A stretch of 64,000 nt of DNA from Bradyrhizobium macuxiense (lineage in GTDB: Bacteria > Pseudomonadota > Alphaproteobacteria > Rhizobiales > Xanthobacteraceae). Shown here one piece after another: positions 49,313 to 60,396 of the stretch. Location: the NCBI RefSeq assembly GCF_007993935.1, contig NZ_VITY01000001.1:620001-684000 (forward strand). Reading direction: 5' to 3'. The notes below the pieces were generated by a model. The model had not been told where the DNA came from, did no database searches, and saw nothing but the letters and a program-made list of their open reading frames with translations. The stretch's first letter is position 1, and the number at the start of each line of letters is the position of its first letter. The position numbers were made by a program, and so were the translations under genes.

Positions 49313-50272
49313 TCAGTCATTGCTCTCTCCCTGTTGCCACTTCCGGCGCTGCAGGCCGAACCAGGACACCATGATCGCAGCGAGCAGGAACGGGATCATC
49401 GCGCTCGAGATCGCAGCGCCCTCGCCCAATTGCCCGGCGATGATCGCGCGCTGATAGGACAGCGTCGCCATCAGATGGGTGGCGTTGACCGGGCCGCCGC
49501 GGGTCATCGCCCAGATCAGCTGGAAGTCGGTGAACGTGAACAGCACCGAGAAGGTCATCACGACGGCGATGATCGGCGTCAGCAACGGATAGGTGATGAA
49601 GCGGAACATCTGCCAGCGCGAGGCGCCATCGAGCGTCGCCGCTTCATAGAGCGACGGCTGCACGGTTTGCAGGCCCGCCAGCAGCGTGATCGCAACGAAC
49701 GGCACGCCGCGCCAGATATTGGCGAAGATCACGCAGATCCGGGCCCAGGTGCTGTCGCCGAGGAAATTGATGTTTTGCGTGATCAGGCCGAGATGCTTCA
49801 GCGACCAGGAGATGATCGAGAACTGGGAATCGAAGATCCACCAGAACGCAAGCGCCGATAGCACCGTCGGCACGATGAAGGGGATCAGCACGGCGGCGCG
49901 CAGCAGCGCCTTGAACGGCATGCGCTCGTTGAGCAGCAGCGCCAGATAGAGCCCGACCGCGAATTTGATGGCGCTGGCGATGAAGGTGTAGATCAGCGTG
50001 TTGAACACCGACAGCCAGAAGATCGAATCGTCCCACAGCCATTCATAGTTCTCGGTGCCGATGTAGTGGCCGACGCGCCCGATCCGCGCATCCGTGAACG
50101 ACAGCCAGATCCCGAGCCCCAGCGGATAGGCCAGAAAGAAGATCAGGAACGCCAACGCCGGCAACATGAACCAGAAGCCGAGCCAGTTCTTGTTGTGGCG
50201 GAGCTTGTCCCAGGCGGTCGCTTCGCGGATTTCGGTCTTCGCACGTCGCGGCGCGAGCGCAATGTCAGCCAT
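49313..50272 (-). CDS. Sugar ABC transporter permease, MalF-type
   Basis: 319 residues, six membrane helices with a cytoplasmic N-terminus. EAA loop YEAATLDGASRWQMFRFITY. It forms the heterodimeric channel with the MalG-type subunit encoded 65 bases further along the transcript. Confidence 0.93.
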   Translation of the reverse strand: MADIALAPRRAKTEIREATAWDKLRHNKNWLGFWFMLPALAFLIFFLAYPLGLGIWLSFTDARIGRVGHYIGTENYEWLWDDSIFWLSVFNTLIYTFIASAIKFAVGLYLALLLNERMPFKALLRAAVLIPFIVPTVLSALAFWWIFDSQFSIISWSLKHLGLITQNINFLGDSTWARICVIFANIWRGVPFVAITLLAGLQTVQPSLYEAATLDGASRWQMFRFITYPLLTPIIAVVMTFSVLFTFTDFQLIWAMTRGGPVNATHLMATLSYQRAIIAGQLGEGAAISSAMIPFLLAAIMVSWFGLQRRKWQQGESND

Positions 50273-50382
50273 AGGCGATGTCCCGATTGCTCAAAAGACT
50301 GAGCATGACCACGCAATATTCCAGTGATGTCATTCCAAATGACGGTGCGAGCGGCGGCGATCCGCCGCCCGCGCCGATCACA

Positions 50383-51702
50383 TCAGCGATAGATACGCTT
50401 CAATTGCCGCTCGGCTTCCACCATCGCGGCCTTGCCGTCCTTGGCACCGGTGCAGTAGTTCGCGAACATGTCGACCACGATGAAGTCGGCGATTGCGGTC
50501 GCCGCCTTCTCGCCGGGCGTGCCGATGCCGGAGGCCGGGAGCGTGCGCTTGGAGGCCTGCGCGAACACGGCGTTCTTGGGGTCCGCCGTCCACACCGGCG
50601 CCGACTCATACGCATTCAGCGTTTGCGTAAGGTAGCCCTGAGCGCCATCCAGCCACTTGTCGTACTGCTCTTTCTCCAGCATGAACGCGACGAACGCCTT
50701 TGCGGCATTCGGATATTTGGTGAAGTTGAACGCAAGGATTGGAAACGCAAGCTGCAATTCCGTCGGCTTGCCGATCGGGCCGATCGGGTGCAGCGCGTGA
50801 TAGGTGTCTTCGGCAAGTTCCTTCTTGGTGGGATCGGTTTTGGCGGCCACGTAGATGGAAATGCCGTTGAGCGTGCAATAGAGCTCACCGGCCAGGAACG
50901 CCTTGTTGTTGGAGGAGTCGTTCCAGGACGCGACGCCCGGAATGAAGGTCTCCGACAGCGCCTTGGCATATTCCAGCGCCTTCATCGTCTCCGGCGAGTT
51001 GATGATGACCTTGTCGTCCTTGTCGACGGTCCAGGCGTTGTGGCCCCAGAGCAGCCAGTGCAGCCAGCCGTTGGCGTCGCCGCTGGCATGTCCCAGCGCA
51101 AAGCCGGCCGGCGTGTTGTTCGCCTTCAACGCCTTGCACATCTCGAGGAAGCCCGGAAAATCCTTCGGGAATTCCTTGAAGCCCGCCTTGTCGGTCGCCG
51201 ACTTGCGATAGGTCATATACCCGCCGTTGGTGGCGACGGGGATGCCAAGCCAGTCATTGCCGAGCTTGCAGGTCTTGGCGGCCGCATCCGTCCAGCCGCC
51301 ATATTTGTTGCCGAGATAATCGGCAACGTCGTTCATCTTGAGGACCTTGGTCGGAAACAGCTGCGGCAGCGTGTGCAGGCCCCAGGCGAGGTCGAGGCCC
51401 GAGCCGGTGTTGGCGGCGACCGAAGCCTTCGGCTGCACGTCTTCGAAGGACTCGCTGAATACGTTCATCTCGGTGCCGGTTGCCGCCTTGAAGGCCGCCA
51501 CCATGGCATTGAACGCATCGTCTTCCGCGGGCACGAAGCGCTTCCAGCGCATCACGGTGAGCTTGGCGCCGGGCTCCGCCTTCCAGGGCGCGGTCTGCGC
51601 CCAGGCCTTGGCGAAGTCAAACAGCGCCGGCCCGGTGAGCATCCCGGCTGCGGCCAGCGCGGTGCCGCCCTGAAGTAGCGAGCGGCGAGTCAAATCGTGC
51701 AT
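50383..51702 (-). CDS. Sugar ABC transporter substrate-binding protein, Tat-exported
   Basis: 439 residues. The start MHDLTRRSLLQGGTALAAAG has a twin-arginine motif (TRRSLLQ), and a cleavage site follows near AWAQTAPW. The mature protein is an extracellular CUT1 type 1 binding protein (LTVMRWKRFVPAEDDAFNAM). It delivers the sugar or sugar acid to the two permeases. Tat export is unusual for such proteins and implies folding before export. Confidence 0.9.
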   Translation of the reverse strand: MHDLTRRSLLQGGTALAAAGMLTGPALFDFAKAWAQTAPWKAEPGAKLTVMRWKRFVPAEDDAFNAMVAAFKAATGTEMNVFSESFEDVQPKASVAANTGSGLDLAWGLHTLPQLFPTKVLKMNDVADYLGNKYGGWTDAAAKTCKLGNDWLGIPVATNGGYMTYRKSATDKAGFKEFPKDFPGFLEMCKALKANNTPAGFALGHASGDANGWLHWLLWGHNAWTVDKDDKVIINSPETMKALEYAKALSETFIPGVASWNDSSNNKAFLAGELYCTLNGISIYVAAKTDPTKKELAEDTYHALHPIGPIGKPTELQLAFPILAFNFTKYPNAAKAFVAFMLEKEQYDKWLDGAQGYLTQTLNAYESAPVWTADPKNAVFAQASKRTLPASGIGTPGEKAATAIADFIVVDMFANYCTGAKDGKAAMVEAERQLKRIYR

Positions 51703-51779
51703 CGTCTTCCTCCCAATAAATGTGTTTTTATTGTTTTTTGATCTGGCCTGTTGGTCGGCCATTATGATCGATCAGTCCG

Positions 51780-52847
<1,068 letters not shown>

Positions 52848-52970
52848 CCACTTCCCTCCCTCAAGTTCCCGACGGCGTACGACGAGTGCCGCCACCGCTC
52901 TGTTTTGTTCCGGCCACGCTGGGCGCGCGGCTCTGTTGGACCGACGATATTGTCCGCAGTTTATCCGATT

Positions 52971-53012
52971 TTGGCAATCGTTCGATTAGCAATCGCTTGG
53001 TAGCGCTGTCAA
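52971..53012. promoter_or_regulatory. Tandem operator candidates between transporter operon and LacI gene
   Basis: TTGGTAGCGCTGTCAA (52997-53012) has the LacI-family pattern TTG-N10-CAA around AGCGCT, with 12 of 16 positions symmetric. Just beside it, 52971-52992 starts TTGGC and ends TAGCAA around AATCGTTCGATT. The first is closely matched by the site before the dehydratase gene. Confidence 0.6.
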
Positions 53013-53053
53013 TATCGGTTTGTCTGCGACGAACGTCGTGATATGAGCGGCAA

Positions 53054-54082
53054 ATGGCCCGAAAGCGCATCACGCCTGGCAAGATCCGGCTCGCCGAAGT
53101 CGCGAAGCTCGCCGGCGTCAGTCCGATTACGGCCTCGCGCTTCTTCAGGAATCCGGAGGCACTGTCGGCCGGCAAGCGCGCCCGGGTCGAGAGTGCGGCA
53201 AAAGAACTCGGTTACGTGCCCAATCTCGCGGCACGCGCGCTTGCGTCGCAGCGCACCGAGGTGATCGGTGTCCTGATCCCGTCGCTGACCAACAATGTGT
53301 TCGCCGACGTGCTGCGCGGCATCTATGACGCGCTCGACGGCCGCCGCTACAGCATTCAGCTCGCCAACACCCGCTACAGCATCCTGCAGGAAGAACGCCT
53401 GCTGCGTCTTTTTCTGGCACAGAAGCCGGCCGGGCTGATCATTACCGGCATCAACCAGACCGCCGATTCCCGCCGCATCATGGAAACGGTCGATTGCCCG
53501 ATCGTGCAGATCATGGAGGTCGGCCCCGCTCCGATCGACATGATGATCGGATTCTCGCATTTTGACGCGGCCAAAGCTGCGATCGCCCATCTCCTCGCGC
53601 AGGGCTACCGGCGGATCGGCTTCCTCGGCGCGCGGATGGATCCGCGCGTGCAGCGGCGGCTGGACGGCTATCGCGCCGCGATAACCGAGGCCGCGCTGTT
53701 CGATCCGCAGCTCATCGTCACCACGGCGATACCGACCTCGGTGACGCTGGGCGGGACGCTGTTTGCCGACCTGCTCGCCAAGGCGCCCGACATCGACGCG
53801 GTGTTCTGCGTCAATGACGACCTTGCGCTCGGCGCGCTGTTCGAATGCAAGCGCCGCCACATGGCGGTGCCGGAGCAGATGGCAATCGTCGGCTTCAACG
53901 ACCTCGAATTCATGGCCTCGAGCGAGCCGACGCTGAGCAGCGTCCGCACCAATCGCTACGAAATGGGCAGAAACGCTGCCATGATGGTGATCGAAACGCT
54001 GGAAGGCCGCCGGCCCGCCGAGCCCGTCGTCGATCTCGGCTTCAGTGTCATGGAACGGCAGAGCTCGGCGCGACACAACTGA
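53054..54082 (+). CDS. LacI-family regulator of the sugar-acid regulon
   Basis: 342 residues. HTH KIRLAEVAKLAGVSPITASRFF and hinge YVPNLAARALASQRT (residues 53-67), then a sugar-binding effector domain with NDDLALGALFECKRR and GFNDLEFMAS. GntR-like LacI members answer to gluconate-type acids. It is divergent from the transporter operon and in line with the dehydratase gene; shared operator-like sites lie on both sides. Confidence 0.93.
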   Translation: MARKRITPGKIRLAEVAKLAGVSPITASRFFRNPEALSAGKRARVESAAKELGYVPNLAARALASQRTEVIGVLIPSLTNNVFADVLRGIYDALDGRRYSIQLANTRYSILQEERLLRLFLAQKPAGLIITGINQTADSRRIMETVDCPIVQIMEVGPAPIDMMIGFSHFDAAKAAIAHLLAQGYRRIGFLGARMDPRVQRRLDGYRAAITEAALFDPQLIVTTAIPTSVTLGGTLFADLLAKAPDIDAVFCVNDDLALGALFECKRRHMAVPEQMAIVGFNDLEFMASSEPTLSSVRTNRYEMGRNAAMMVIETLEGRRPAEPVVDLGFSVMERQSSARHN

Positions 54083-54129
54083 CATCCACCCGACACCAGC
54101 CCGTCACAAGGACGCGAAAAATGACAAAA

Positions 54130-54144
54130 TGATAGCGCAACCAA
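54130..54144. promoter_or_regulatory. LacI-type operator candidate before the dehydratase gene
   Basis: Minus-strand reading TTGGTTGCGCTATCA, matching 13 of the first 15 bases of the site at 52997. It lies about 150 bases before the dehydratase ATG in a gap with no gene. Confidence 0.55.
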
Positions 54145-54293
54145 GTGCCTTCAACTAAGGTCCAATCCATCCAGTGAAACACCTCTGCGTGATCGCCTGA
54201 GTTTGTAATGACCGACGATTTGCGCAAGGTAGAACAACGTTGAACCAGAGCCCTTGAATGGGCCCAGCAAGATTTGCATTGCGGGAGAAACCA

Positions 54294-56132
54294 ATGACAA
54301 AACCCCACACCAACGGGCACAGTGCCGCAGGCGAGACCACAAAGGGCAAGGGCCGCAGGCTCCGCTCCCAGGAATGGTTCGACAACCCGCACAATCCGGG
54401 CATGACCGCGCTCTATCTCGAGCGCTACCTCAATTACGGCCTGACCCGCGAAGAATTGCAGTCGGGCAAGCCGATCATCGGCATCGCGCAGACCGGCAAT
54501 GACCTGTCGCCCTGCAACCGGCATCACCTCGAGCTTGCCCACCGCGTCCGCGAGGGCATCCGCGCCGCCGGCGGCATCGCGATGGAGTTTCCGACTCATC
54601 CGATCCAGGAGACCGGCAAGCGCCCGACCGCAGCGCTCGACCGCAACCTCGCCTATCTCGGCCTCGTCGAAGTGCTGTTCGGCTATCCGCTCGACGGCGT
54701 GGTGCTGACCACCGGCTGCGACAAGACCACGCCGGCCTGCATGATGGCGGCTGCGACCGTGAACCTGCCGGCGATCGTGCTCTCCGGCGGCCCGATGCTG
54801 AACGGCTGGCACGAAGGCCAGCGCACCGGCTCCGGCACCGTGGTGTGGAAGGCGCGCGAGCGGCTCGCCGCGGGCGAGATCGACTATGAGCAGTTCATCG
54901 AGATCGTGGCCTCCTCGGCCCCCTCGGTCGGCCATTGCAACACCATGGGCACCGCCTCCACGATGAACTCGCTGGCGGAAGCGCTCGGCTTCTCGCTGCC
55001 GGGCTGCGCGGCGATCCCGGCACCCTATCGTGAGCGCGGCCAGATCGCCTACGAGACCGGAAAACGCATCGTCGACATGGTCTGGGAAGATTTGAAGCCG
55101 TCGGACTTCCTGACCCGCGAGGCGTTCGAGAACTGCATCGTGGTCAACTCCGCGATCGGCGGCTCGACCAACGCACCGATCCACATCAATGCGCTGGCGC
55201 GCCATGTCGGCGTCGAGCTGTCGATCGACGACTGGCAGAAATACGGTCACGACGTGCCGCTGCTGGTGAACATGCAGCCGGCCGGCTTCTATCTCGGCGA
55301 GGAATATCACCGTGCCGGCGGCGTGCCCTCGGTCGTGCGCGAGCTGATCAAGCACAAGCGCATCCATGAAGACGCCCTCACCGTCAACGGCCGCACCATG
55401 GGCGAGAACTGCAAGGAGGCGCCTGCTCCCGACGGCGACGTGATCTGGGGCTACGACAAGCCGCTGGTGAAGGACGCCGGCTTCATCGTGCTGCGCGGCA
55501 ATCTGTTCGATTCGGCGATCATGAAGACCAGCGTGATCTCGAAGGAATTCCGCGACCGCTATCTGTCCAACCCGAAGGACCTCAACGCCTTCGATGGCCG
55601 CGCCGTCGTATTCGAAGGCCCGGAGGATTACCACAACCGCATCGAGGATCCCGCGCTCGACATCGACGAGCACTGCGTCCTGTTCATCCGCGGCACCGGC
55701 CCGATCGGCTATCCCGGCGGCGCCGAGGTCGTGAACATGCAGCCGCCGGCCGCACTGATCAAACGCGGCATCCTGTCCCTGCCCTGCATCGGCGACGGCA
55801 GGCAGTCCGGCACGTCGGGCTCGCCGTCGATCCTCAACGCCTCGCCGGAGGCCGCGGCCGATGGCGGGCTCGCGATCCTGAGGAGCGGCGACAAGGTGCG
55901 CATCGACCTCAACAAGGGCAGCGCCAACATCATGATCTCGGAGGATGAGCTGCGCACCCGCCGCGCCGAGCTGAAGGCCAGGGGCGGCTTCCCGCACCCG
56001 GCCAACCAGACGCCGTGGCAGGAGCTCTACCGCCAGACCGTCGGCCAGCACGCCACCGGCGCCTGCCTCGAGCTCGCGACGCGTTACCACGACATTGCCG
56101 GCAAGGTCGGCGTGGCGCGGGATAATCATTGA
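54294..56132 (+). CDS. IlvD/Edd-family sugar-acid dehydratase
   Basis: 612 residues. Cys74 (LSPCNRHH), Cys142 ([10 protein letters not shown]) and Cys215 ([13 protein letters not shown]) are the three iron-sulphur ligands of the family; the C-terminal barrel carries [16 protein letters not shown]. Arabonate, xylonate, gluconate and galactonate dehydratases share this fold and remove water to make a 2-keto-3-deoxy acid. GGGAG eight bases before the ATG. The kinase and aldolase needed downstream are in the divergent operon; the stop is followed by a palindromic repeat and two SDR genes. Confidence 0.93.
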   Translation: MTKPHTNGHSAAGETTKGKGRRLRSQEWFDNPHNPGMTALYLERYLNYGLTREELQSGKPIIGIAQTGNDLSPCNRHHLELAHRVREGIRAAGGIAMEFPTHPIQETGKRPTAALDRNLAYLGLVEVLFGYPLDGVVLTTGCDKTTPACMMAAATVNLPAIVLSGGPMLNGWHEGQRTGSGTVVWKARERLAAGEIDYEQFIEIVASSAPSVGHCNTMGTASTMNSLAEALGFSLPGCAAIPAPYRERGQIAYETGKRIVDMVWEDLKPSDFLTREAFENCIVVNSAIGGSTNAPIHINALARHVGVELSIDDWQKYGHDVPLLVNMQPAGFYLGEEYHRAGGVPSVVRELIKHKRIHEDALTVNGRTMGENCKEAPAPDGDVIWGYDKPLVKDAGFIVLRGNLFDSAIMKTSVISKEFRDRYLSNPKDLNAFDGRAVVFEGPEDYHNRIEDPALDIDEHCVLFIRGTGPIGYPGGAEVVNMQPPAALIKRGILSLPCIGDGRQSGTSGSPSILNASPEAAADGGLAILRSGDKVRIDLNKGSANIMISEDELRTRRAELKARGGFPHPANQTPWQELYRQTVGQHATGACLELATRYHDIAGKVGVARDNH

Positions 56133-56140
56133 TACCTCGA

Positions 56141-56223
56141 CGTCATTGCGAGGAGCGCAGCGACGAAGCAATCCATAGCTCCGCAGCGGAAGAATGGATT
56201 GCTTCGCTCCGCTCGCAATGACG
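56141..56223. repeat. Palindromic repeat, CGTCATTGCGAG family, basic form, copy 5
   Basis: Arms CGTCATTGCGAGGAGCGCAG and CTCCGCTCGCAATGACG; no nested insert. It separates the dehydratase and SDR genes but does not stop the run of co-directional genes. Confidence 0.9.
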
Positions 56224-56256
56224 AAACAAAATCAAGGCGAACTCTGGGAGATACGA

Positions 56257-56988
56257 ATGTCCAATCGACTGAAGGGAAAGCGCGCCGTTGTCACCGCCGC
56301 GGCGGCCGGCATCGGGCGCGCATGCGCGATCGCATTCGCGCGTGAAGGCGCGACCGTGATCGCCACCGACATCAACGAGAGCGGCATCGCCACGCTGGGC
56401 AAGGAAGGCATCGCCGAGACCGCCCGGCTCGACGTTCGCAGCACGGCTGACGTCAACAGCTTCGCCAAGCGCGTCGGCAAGATCGACGTCCTGCTCAATG
56501 CGGCGGGCTTCGTGCATCACGGCACCATTCTGGAGTGCTCCGACGAAGACTTCGACTTCTCGTTCGACCTCAACGTCAAATCCATGCACCGGACCATCAA
56601 GGCATTTCTGCCTGCGATGCTGGAAGGCGGAGGCGGCAGCATCGTCAACATTTCGTCCTGCGCGGCGTTGCGGCCGCCGGCCAATCGCTACGTCTACAGT
56701 GCGTCGAAAGCGGCGGTCTCGCTGCTCACGCGCGCGGTCGCGCTCGACTTCATCACCCAGGGCATCCGCTGCAACGCGATCTGTCCCGGCACCGTTGAAA
56801 CGCCCTCGATGCTGGAGCGCGCAGCTGCCGCGGGTCCGGACGGACGCGAGAAGTTCGTCGCCCGCCAGAAGATGGGCCGGCTCGGCACCGCAGAAGAAAT
56901 CGCGGCCATGGCGGTGTATCTTGCGAGCGACGAAGCCGCTTTCACCACCGGCGTTGACATGGTCGTCGACGGCGGCTTCATGCTCTGA
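56257..56988 (+). CDS. SDR dehydrogenase, 2-keto-3-deoxy-acid/hydroxyacid type
   Basis: 243 residues. VVTAAAAGIGRACAIAFARE, LLNAAGFVHHG, and a Ser plus Tyr-x3-Lys in YVYSASKAAVSLL; ATDINESG marks an NAD preference. The closest known style is the BDH2/DHRS6 and 2-keto-3-deoxy-L-fuconate dehydrogenase group. GGGAG before the ATG. Role: oxidation of a keto-deoxy acid or of the parent sugar in the adjacent pathway. Confidence 0.85.
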   Translation: MSNRLKGKRAVVTAAAAGIGRACAIAFAREGATVIATDINESGIATLGKEGIAETARLDVRSTADVNSFAKRVGKIDVLLNAAGFVHHGTILECSDEDFDFSFDLNVKSMHRTIKAFLPAMLEGGGGSIVNISSCAALRPPANRYVYSASKAAVSLLTRAVALDFITQGIRCNAICPGTVETPSMLERAAAAGPDGREKFVARQKMGRLGTAEEIAAMAVYLASDEAAFTTGVDMVVDGGFML

Positions 56989-57010
56989 TGGGCACGCAAA
57001 GGCATTCAGC

Positions 57011-57757
57011 ATGAACAAGATCGATCTCGACGGCCGCTGCGCCGTCGTCACCGGCGGCGCGCAAGGGTTCGGCCGCGCCATTACCGAGCGCTTCGTCGCA
57101 TCCGGCGCCAAGGTCGCGATCTGGGATTTCGACCAGCCGCTCGCCGAAAAGACCGCGCGTGCGATCGGCGAGGACGTGATCGCGATCAAGACCGACGTCA
57201 CCGATCCCGCCGCGGTCGACGCCGCGCGCGATCAGACGCTGCGGGCATTCGGCAAGATCGACATTCTCGTCAACAACGCCGGTATCACCGGCGCCAACAA
57301 GCCGGTATGGGAAACCGATCTCGACGACTGGCGCAGGGTGATGCGCATCAATCTCGAAGGTCCCTTCATCTGCTGCAAGGCGATCGTGCCGACCATGATC
57401 GGCCGGAAATACGGCCGCATCGTCAACATCGCCTCGATCGCCGGCAAGGAAGGCAATCCGAACGCCGCGCATTATTCCTCGTCGAAGGCCGGCTTGATCG
57501 CGCTCACCAAATCGCTCGGCAAGGAGCTCGCGCAGCATGACATCCTGGTCAATGCGGTGACGCCGGCGGCGGCGAAGACCGCGATCTTCGACCAGATGAC
57601 GCAAGCGCATATCGACTTCATGCTGTCGAAGATTCCGAAGGCTCGCTTCGTGCAGGTCGAGGAGCTTGCCGCGATGGTGGCGTGGCTGGCCTCGGAGGAC
57701 TGCGCCTTCTCGACCGGCGCGGTGTTCGACATTTCCGGCGGACGCGCGACCTACTAG
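57011..57757 (+). CDS. SDR oxidoreductase, sugar or sugar-acid dehydrogenase
   Basis: 248 residues. VVTGGAQGFGRAITERFVASG, LVNNAGITGANKPVWET and HYSSSKAGLIALTKSLGKEL (Tyr-x3-Lys). The start is the ATG 22 bases after the previous SDR stop, so the two are cotranscribed. The first step of non-phosphorylative sugar oxidation (sugar to lactone) is often done by such an enzyme. Its stop overlaps that of the convergent LysR gene by four bases. Confidence 0.87.
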   Translation: MNKIDLDGRCAVVTGGAQGFGRAITERFVASGAKVAIWDFDQPLAEKTARAIGEDVIAIKTDVTDPAAVDAARDQTLRAFGKIDILVNNAGITGANKPVWETDLDDWRRVMRINLEGPFICCKAIVPTMIGRKYGRIVNIASIAGKEGNPNAAHYSSSKAGLIALTKSLGKELAQHDILVNAVTPAAAKTAIFDQMTQAHIDFMLSKIPKARFVQVEELAAMVAWLASEDCAFSTGAVFDISGGRATY

Positions 57758-58623
57758 CTCGCGCGCTTCGTCTGCTGTCGAAGCGCGGCGACCAGGTGAT
57801 CTGCCAATAGCGATGCCGCGCGCGACAGATTTGGCGCGCGGTGCAGGCGGATTTCGGCCCGCGGCAGCCGCGGCATGCCGTCACGCGCCGTCAGGCGTCG
57901 CAGCGCCGGCGGAAAGGTGCCGGACTTGACCACGGTCACGGCGAGCCCCTGCGCCGCGATCGCCTCGACCGCAGAAAGACTATGGCTGACAAAAGCGAGC
58001 CGCCACGGCCGGTTCGCTTCGTCCAGCGCCTGCATCGCCCAGGCCCGAAACAGACAGCCCTGCGGATAGAGCGCGACCGGCAGCGGATCGAATTCTTCGA
58101 CACGATGCGATGCGCTGGCGGCCCACACCGCCTGCTCGGTGCGCAGCAACTCGCCTTCGCCGCGCCCTTCGGGGTGCATCGCGATCACGAGGTCATAGGC
58201 CTCGCCGAGCCGGTCGGTCATCGACGACGTCAGCCCCGTCTCCATCTCGACATGGATCAGCGGATAGTCGGCGACAAATTCCCTGAGCAGCGGCGGCACG
58301 ATCAACGTCCCGTAGTCGTCCATCACGCCAAGGCGAACCCGCCCGTCGGTGCCGTGCTCGCGCACCCGGCCGATCGCTTCAGCGTTGAGGCTGAGAATAC
58401 GGCGGGCATAACCGAGCAACCCCTCACCGGCTGCGCTGAGGTCGACACTGGACGTGCTGCGGTGAAACAGCTCGGCCTTCAGCCGTTCTTCCAGCCGCTT
58501 CACCTGCATGCTGACGGCGGATTGGGTCCGGTTCAGCGCCGTGGCGGCACGGGTGAAGGAGCGATGGTCCGCCACCGCGACGAAGGCTTGCAGGAGATCC
58601 GGGTCGAGGACAGGCGCGCTCAT
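57754..58623 (-). CDS. LysR-family regulator
   Basis: 289 residues. HTH DLLQAFVAVADHRSFTRAAT and LNRTQSAVSMQVKRLEERLK. The effector domain follows. It is divergent from the DMT transporter gene, with an AT-rich gap of 93 bases, so it probably controls that exporter. Confidence 0.9.
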   Translation of the reverse strand: MSAPVLDPDLLQAFVAVADHRSFTRAATALNRTQSAVSMQVKRLEERLKAELFHRSTSSVDLSAAGEGLLGYARRILSLNAEAIGRVREHGTDGRVRLGVMDDYGTLIVPPLLREFVADYPLIHVEMETGLTSSMTDRLGEAYDLVIAMHPEGRGEGELLRTEQAVWAASASHRVEEFDPLPVALYPQGCLFRAWAMQALDEANRPWRLAFVSHSLSAVEAIAAQGLAVTVVKSGTFPPALRRLTARDGMPRLPRAEIRLHRAPNLSRAASLLADHLVAALRQQTKRAS

Positions 58624-58716
58624 AACAAACCGTGATTTTGTCGATCATATTTATTCCATTCCATGAATACCTCCCCGTCCCTAGATTGCGCAAGCGAAAC
58701 AGAGGGATCGAACGGG

Positions 58717-59619
58717 ATGGACGAAATCTGGGGGGTATTGGCCGCGGTGCTGTCGAGCGCGATCGGCGGAACCTCGATCGGGGCGACGCGGTTTCTGGTC
58801 GGCGCGATAGATCCATTGGCGATCGGCGCGTTCCGTTTCGGCATCGGCGTCCTGCTGCTGCTGCCGCTGGCACTGCTGCAACGTGGAAGCTGGCCGCCGC
58901 GGCGCGACTGGCTCGGCACAACCGGCCTCGGCCTGCTGTTCTTTGCGGCGTTTCCGATCCTGTTCAACGCCTCGCTGATATCAACCACCGCCGCGCGGGG
59001 CGCGCTCGCGCTTTCGACCTTGCCGCTGCTGACCATGCTGGTCGGCGCGGCGCTCGGTGCCGAGCCACTCACCGCGCGCAAGGCCACAGGCGTGCTGGTC
59101 ACCATCCTGGGGGTCTCGATGGCCCTGCTCTCCGGCCTTGCCACCGCTCCGCCGGGCGCCTGGCGCGGCGATCTGTTGATGGTCGCGGCCGCGCTGTGCA
59201 TGGCGCTCTACAGCATCTGGTCGAAACCCTTCATCCGACGCTCCGGCCCGATCCCCTTCACCACGCTGGCGATGGCCGCCGGCGCCATGGTCCTGATCGC
59301 GGCCTCGCTGCTGCGCGGCAGTTTTGCGCCGGTCGCGGAGTTTGGCGCGCCGCAATGGTTCGGCGCGACCTATCTCGGCGCGTTCGGCGCGGCGCTCACC
59401 TTCTATCTCTGGGCGTTCGCACTGGAGCGGACGACCCCGACCCGGGTGGCGATCTCGGTCACCGTCAATCCGATCGCGGCATCGCTGGTCGGCGCGGTCC
59501 TGCTCGGCGAGCCGCTGAGCTGGAATCTGATCGCCGGCATCGTCACCGTGTTCGCCGGCATCTGGATCGCGACCACCCAGCCGCAACGGGTACCCGTGAC
59601 CGCAGCGGATACACGCTGA
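58717..59619 (+). CDS. EamA/DMT-family transporter
   Basis: 300 residues, ten membrane helices as two EamA repeats (repeat 1 around LGTTGLGLLFFAAFPILF, repeat 2 ending at VFAGIWIATTQP). Such proteins export amino acids or metabolites. AGAGGGA stands about nine bases before the ATG; an upstream in-frame ATG gives a polar leader and is not favoured. Divergent from LysR. Confidence 0.88.
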   Translation: MDEIWGVLAAVLSSAIGGTSIGATRFLVGAIDPLAIGAFRFGIGVLLLLPLALLQRGSWPPRRDWLGTTGLGLLFFAAFPILFNASLISTTAARGALALSTLPLLTMLVGAALGAEPLTARKATGVLVTILGVSMALLSGLATAPPGAWRGDLLMVAAALCMALYSIWSKPFIRRSGPIPFTTLAMAAGAMVLIAASLLRGSFAPVAEFGAPQWFGATYLGAFGAALTFYLWAFALERTTPTRVAISVTVNPIAASLVGAVLLGEPLSWNLIAGIVTVFAGIWIATTQPQRVPVTAADTR

Positions 59620-59704
59620 CCCCGCGGCCACTCACCGCCAAAGCCGTCAGCAAATCCGTGCTAGCCTGAGCTCCGGTCCCAAGCGAATCCGAGGCGGCAC
59701 CACA

Positions 59705-60385
59705 TTGAACATTTCCCTCTACGGCGTCTCCGTCTGGGTGCTGCCGGTGATCATCGCCATTACCTTCCACGAGGCCGCGCACGGCTTCGTCGCGCACCGG
59801 CTCGGCGACGACACCGCCTGGAAGCTCGGCCGCGTCAGCTTCAACCCGCTGAAGCATATCGACCCGTTCGGCACGCTGATCCTGCCCGCGGTGCTGTTGT
59901 TCGCGCATTCGCCGTTCCTGTTCGGCTACGCCAAGCCGGTGCCGGTCAACTTCCGCAAGCTCAACCATCCCAAGCTCGACATGGTGTGGGTGGCGCTGGC
60001 CGGCCCGGTCACCAACATCATCCTGGCGATCGCCGCCGCGCTGGCATTCCACGCGCTGCCATGGGTTCCGGCAGATGCGGCAAAATGGACCGCGGACAAT
60101 CTGAAAAACGCGTTCCTGATCAACATCGTGCTCGCGATCTTCAACATGATGCCGATCCCGCCGCTGGACGGGGGCCGGGTCGCGGTCGGGCTGCTGCCGC
60201 GGCCGCTGGCGATCCCGCTTGCCCGGCTGGAGCCCTACGGCATGCTGATCCTGATCGGGCTATTGATCCTGCTGCCCGTGATCGGCCGGCAGGTCGGCCT
60301 AAATCTTGATGTTATTTCAACGATACTGCGAACTCTGACCGGCTATGTAATCAACGCCCTTCTCCTTATTACCGGAAACACATAG
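59705..60385 (+). CDS. Site-2 protease family (M50) membrane metallopeptidase
   Basis: 226 residues from a TTG start with GAGGCGG upstream. Zinc motif HEAAH (His22, Glu23, His26) in the first helix and the third ligand in NMMPIPPLDGGRV. Four to six membrane helices and no PDZ domain, so a minimal intramembrane protease. Substrate unknown; RseP/SpoIVFB-like relatives cut membrane-bound regulators. Confidence 0.88.
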   Translation: MNISLYGVSVWVLPVIIAITFHEAAHGFVAHRLGDDTAWKLGRVSFNPLKHIDPFGTLILPAVLLFAHSPFLFGYAKPVPVNFRKLNHPKLDMVWVALAGPVTNIILAIAAALAFHALPWVPADAAKWTADNLKNAFLINIVLAIFNMMPIPPLDGGRVAVGLLPRPLAIPLARLEPYGMLILIGLLILLPVIGRQVGLNLDVISTILRTLTGYVINALLLITGNT

Positions 60386-60396
60386 CCTTGATTTGC

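Noticed and set aside
54048..56171. Long antisense open frame (over 700 codons) opposite the dehydratase
   Set aside because: It mirrors the IlvD/Edd gene, has low-complexity His/Arg/Ala-rich content typical of GC-rich antisense frames, and crosses the operator and repeat regions. No domain is recognisable.
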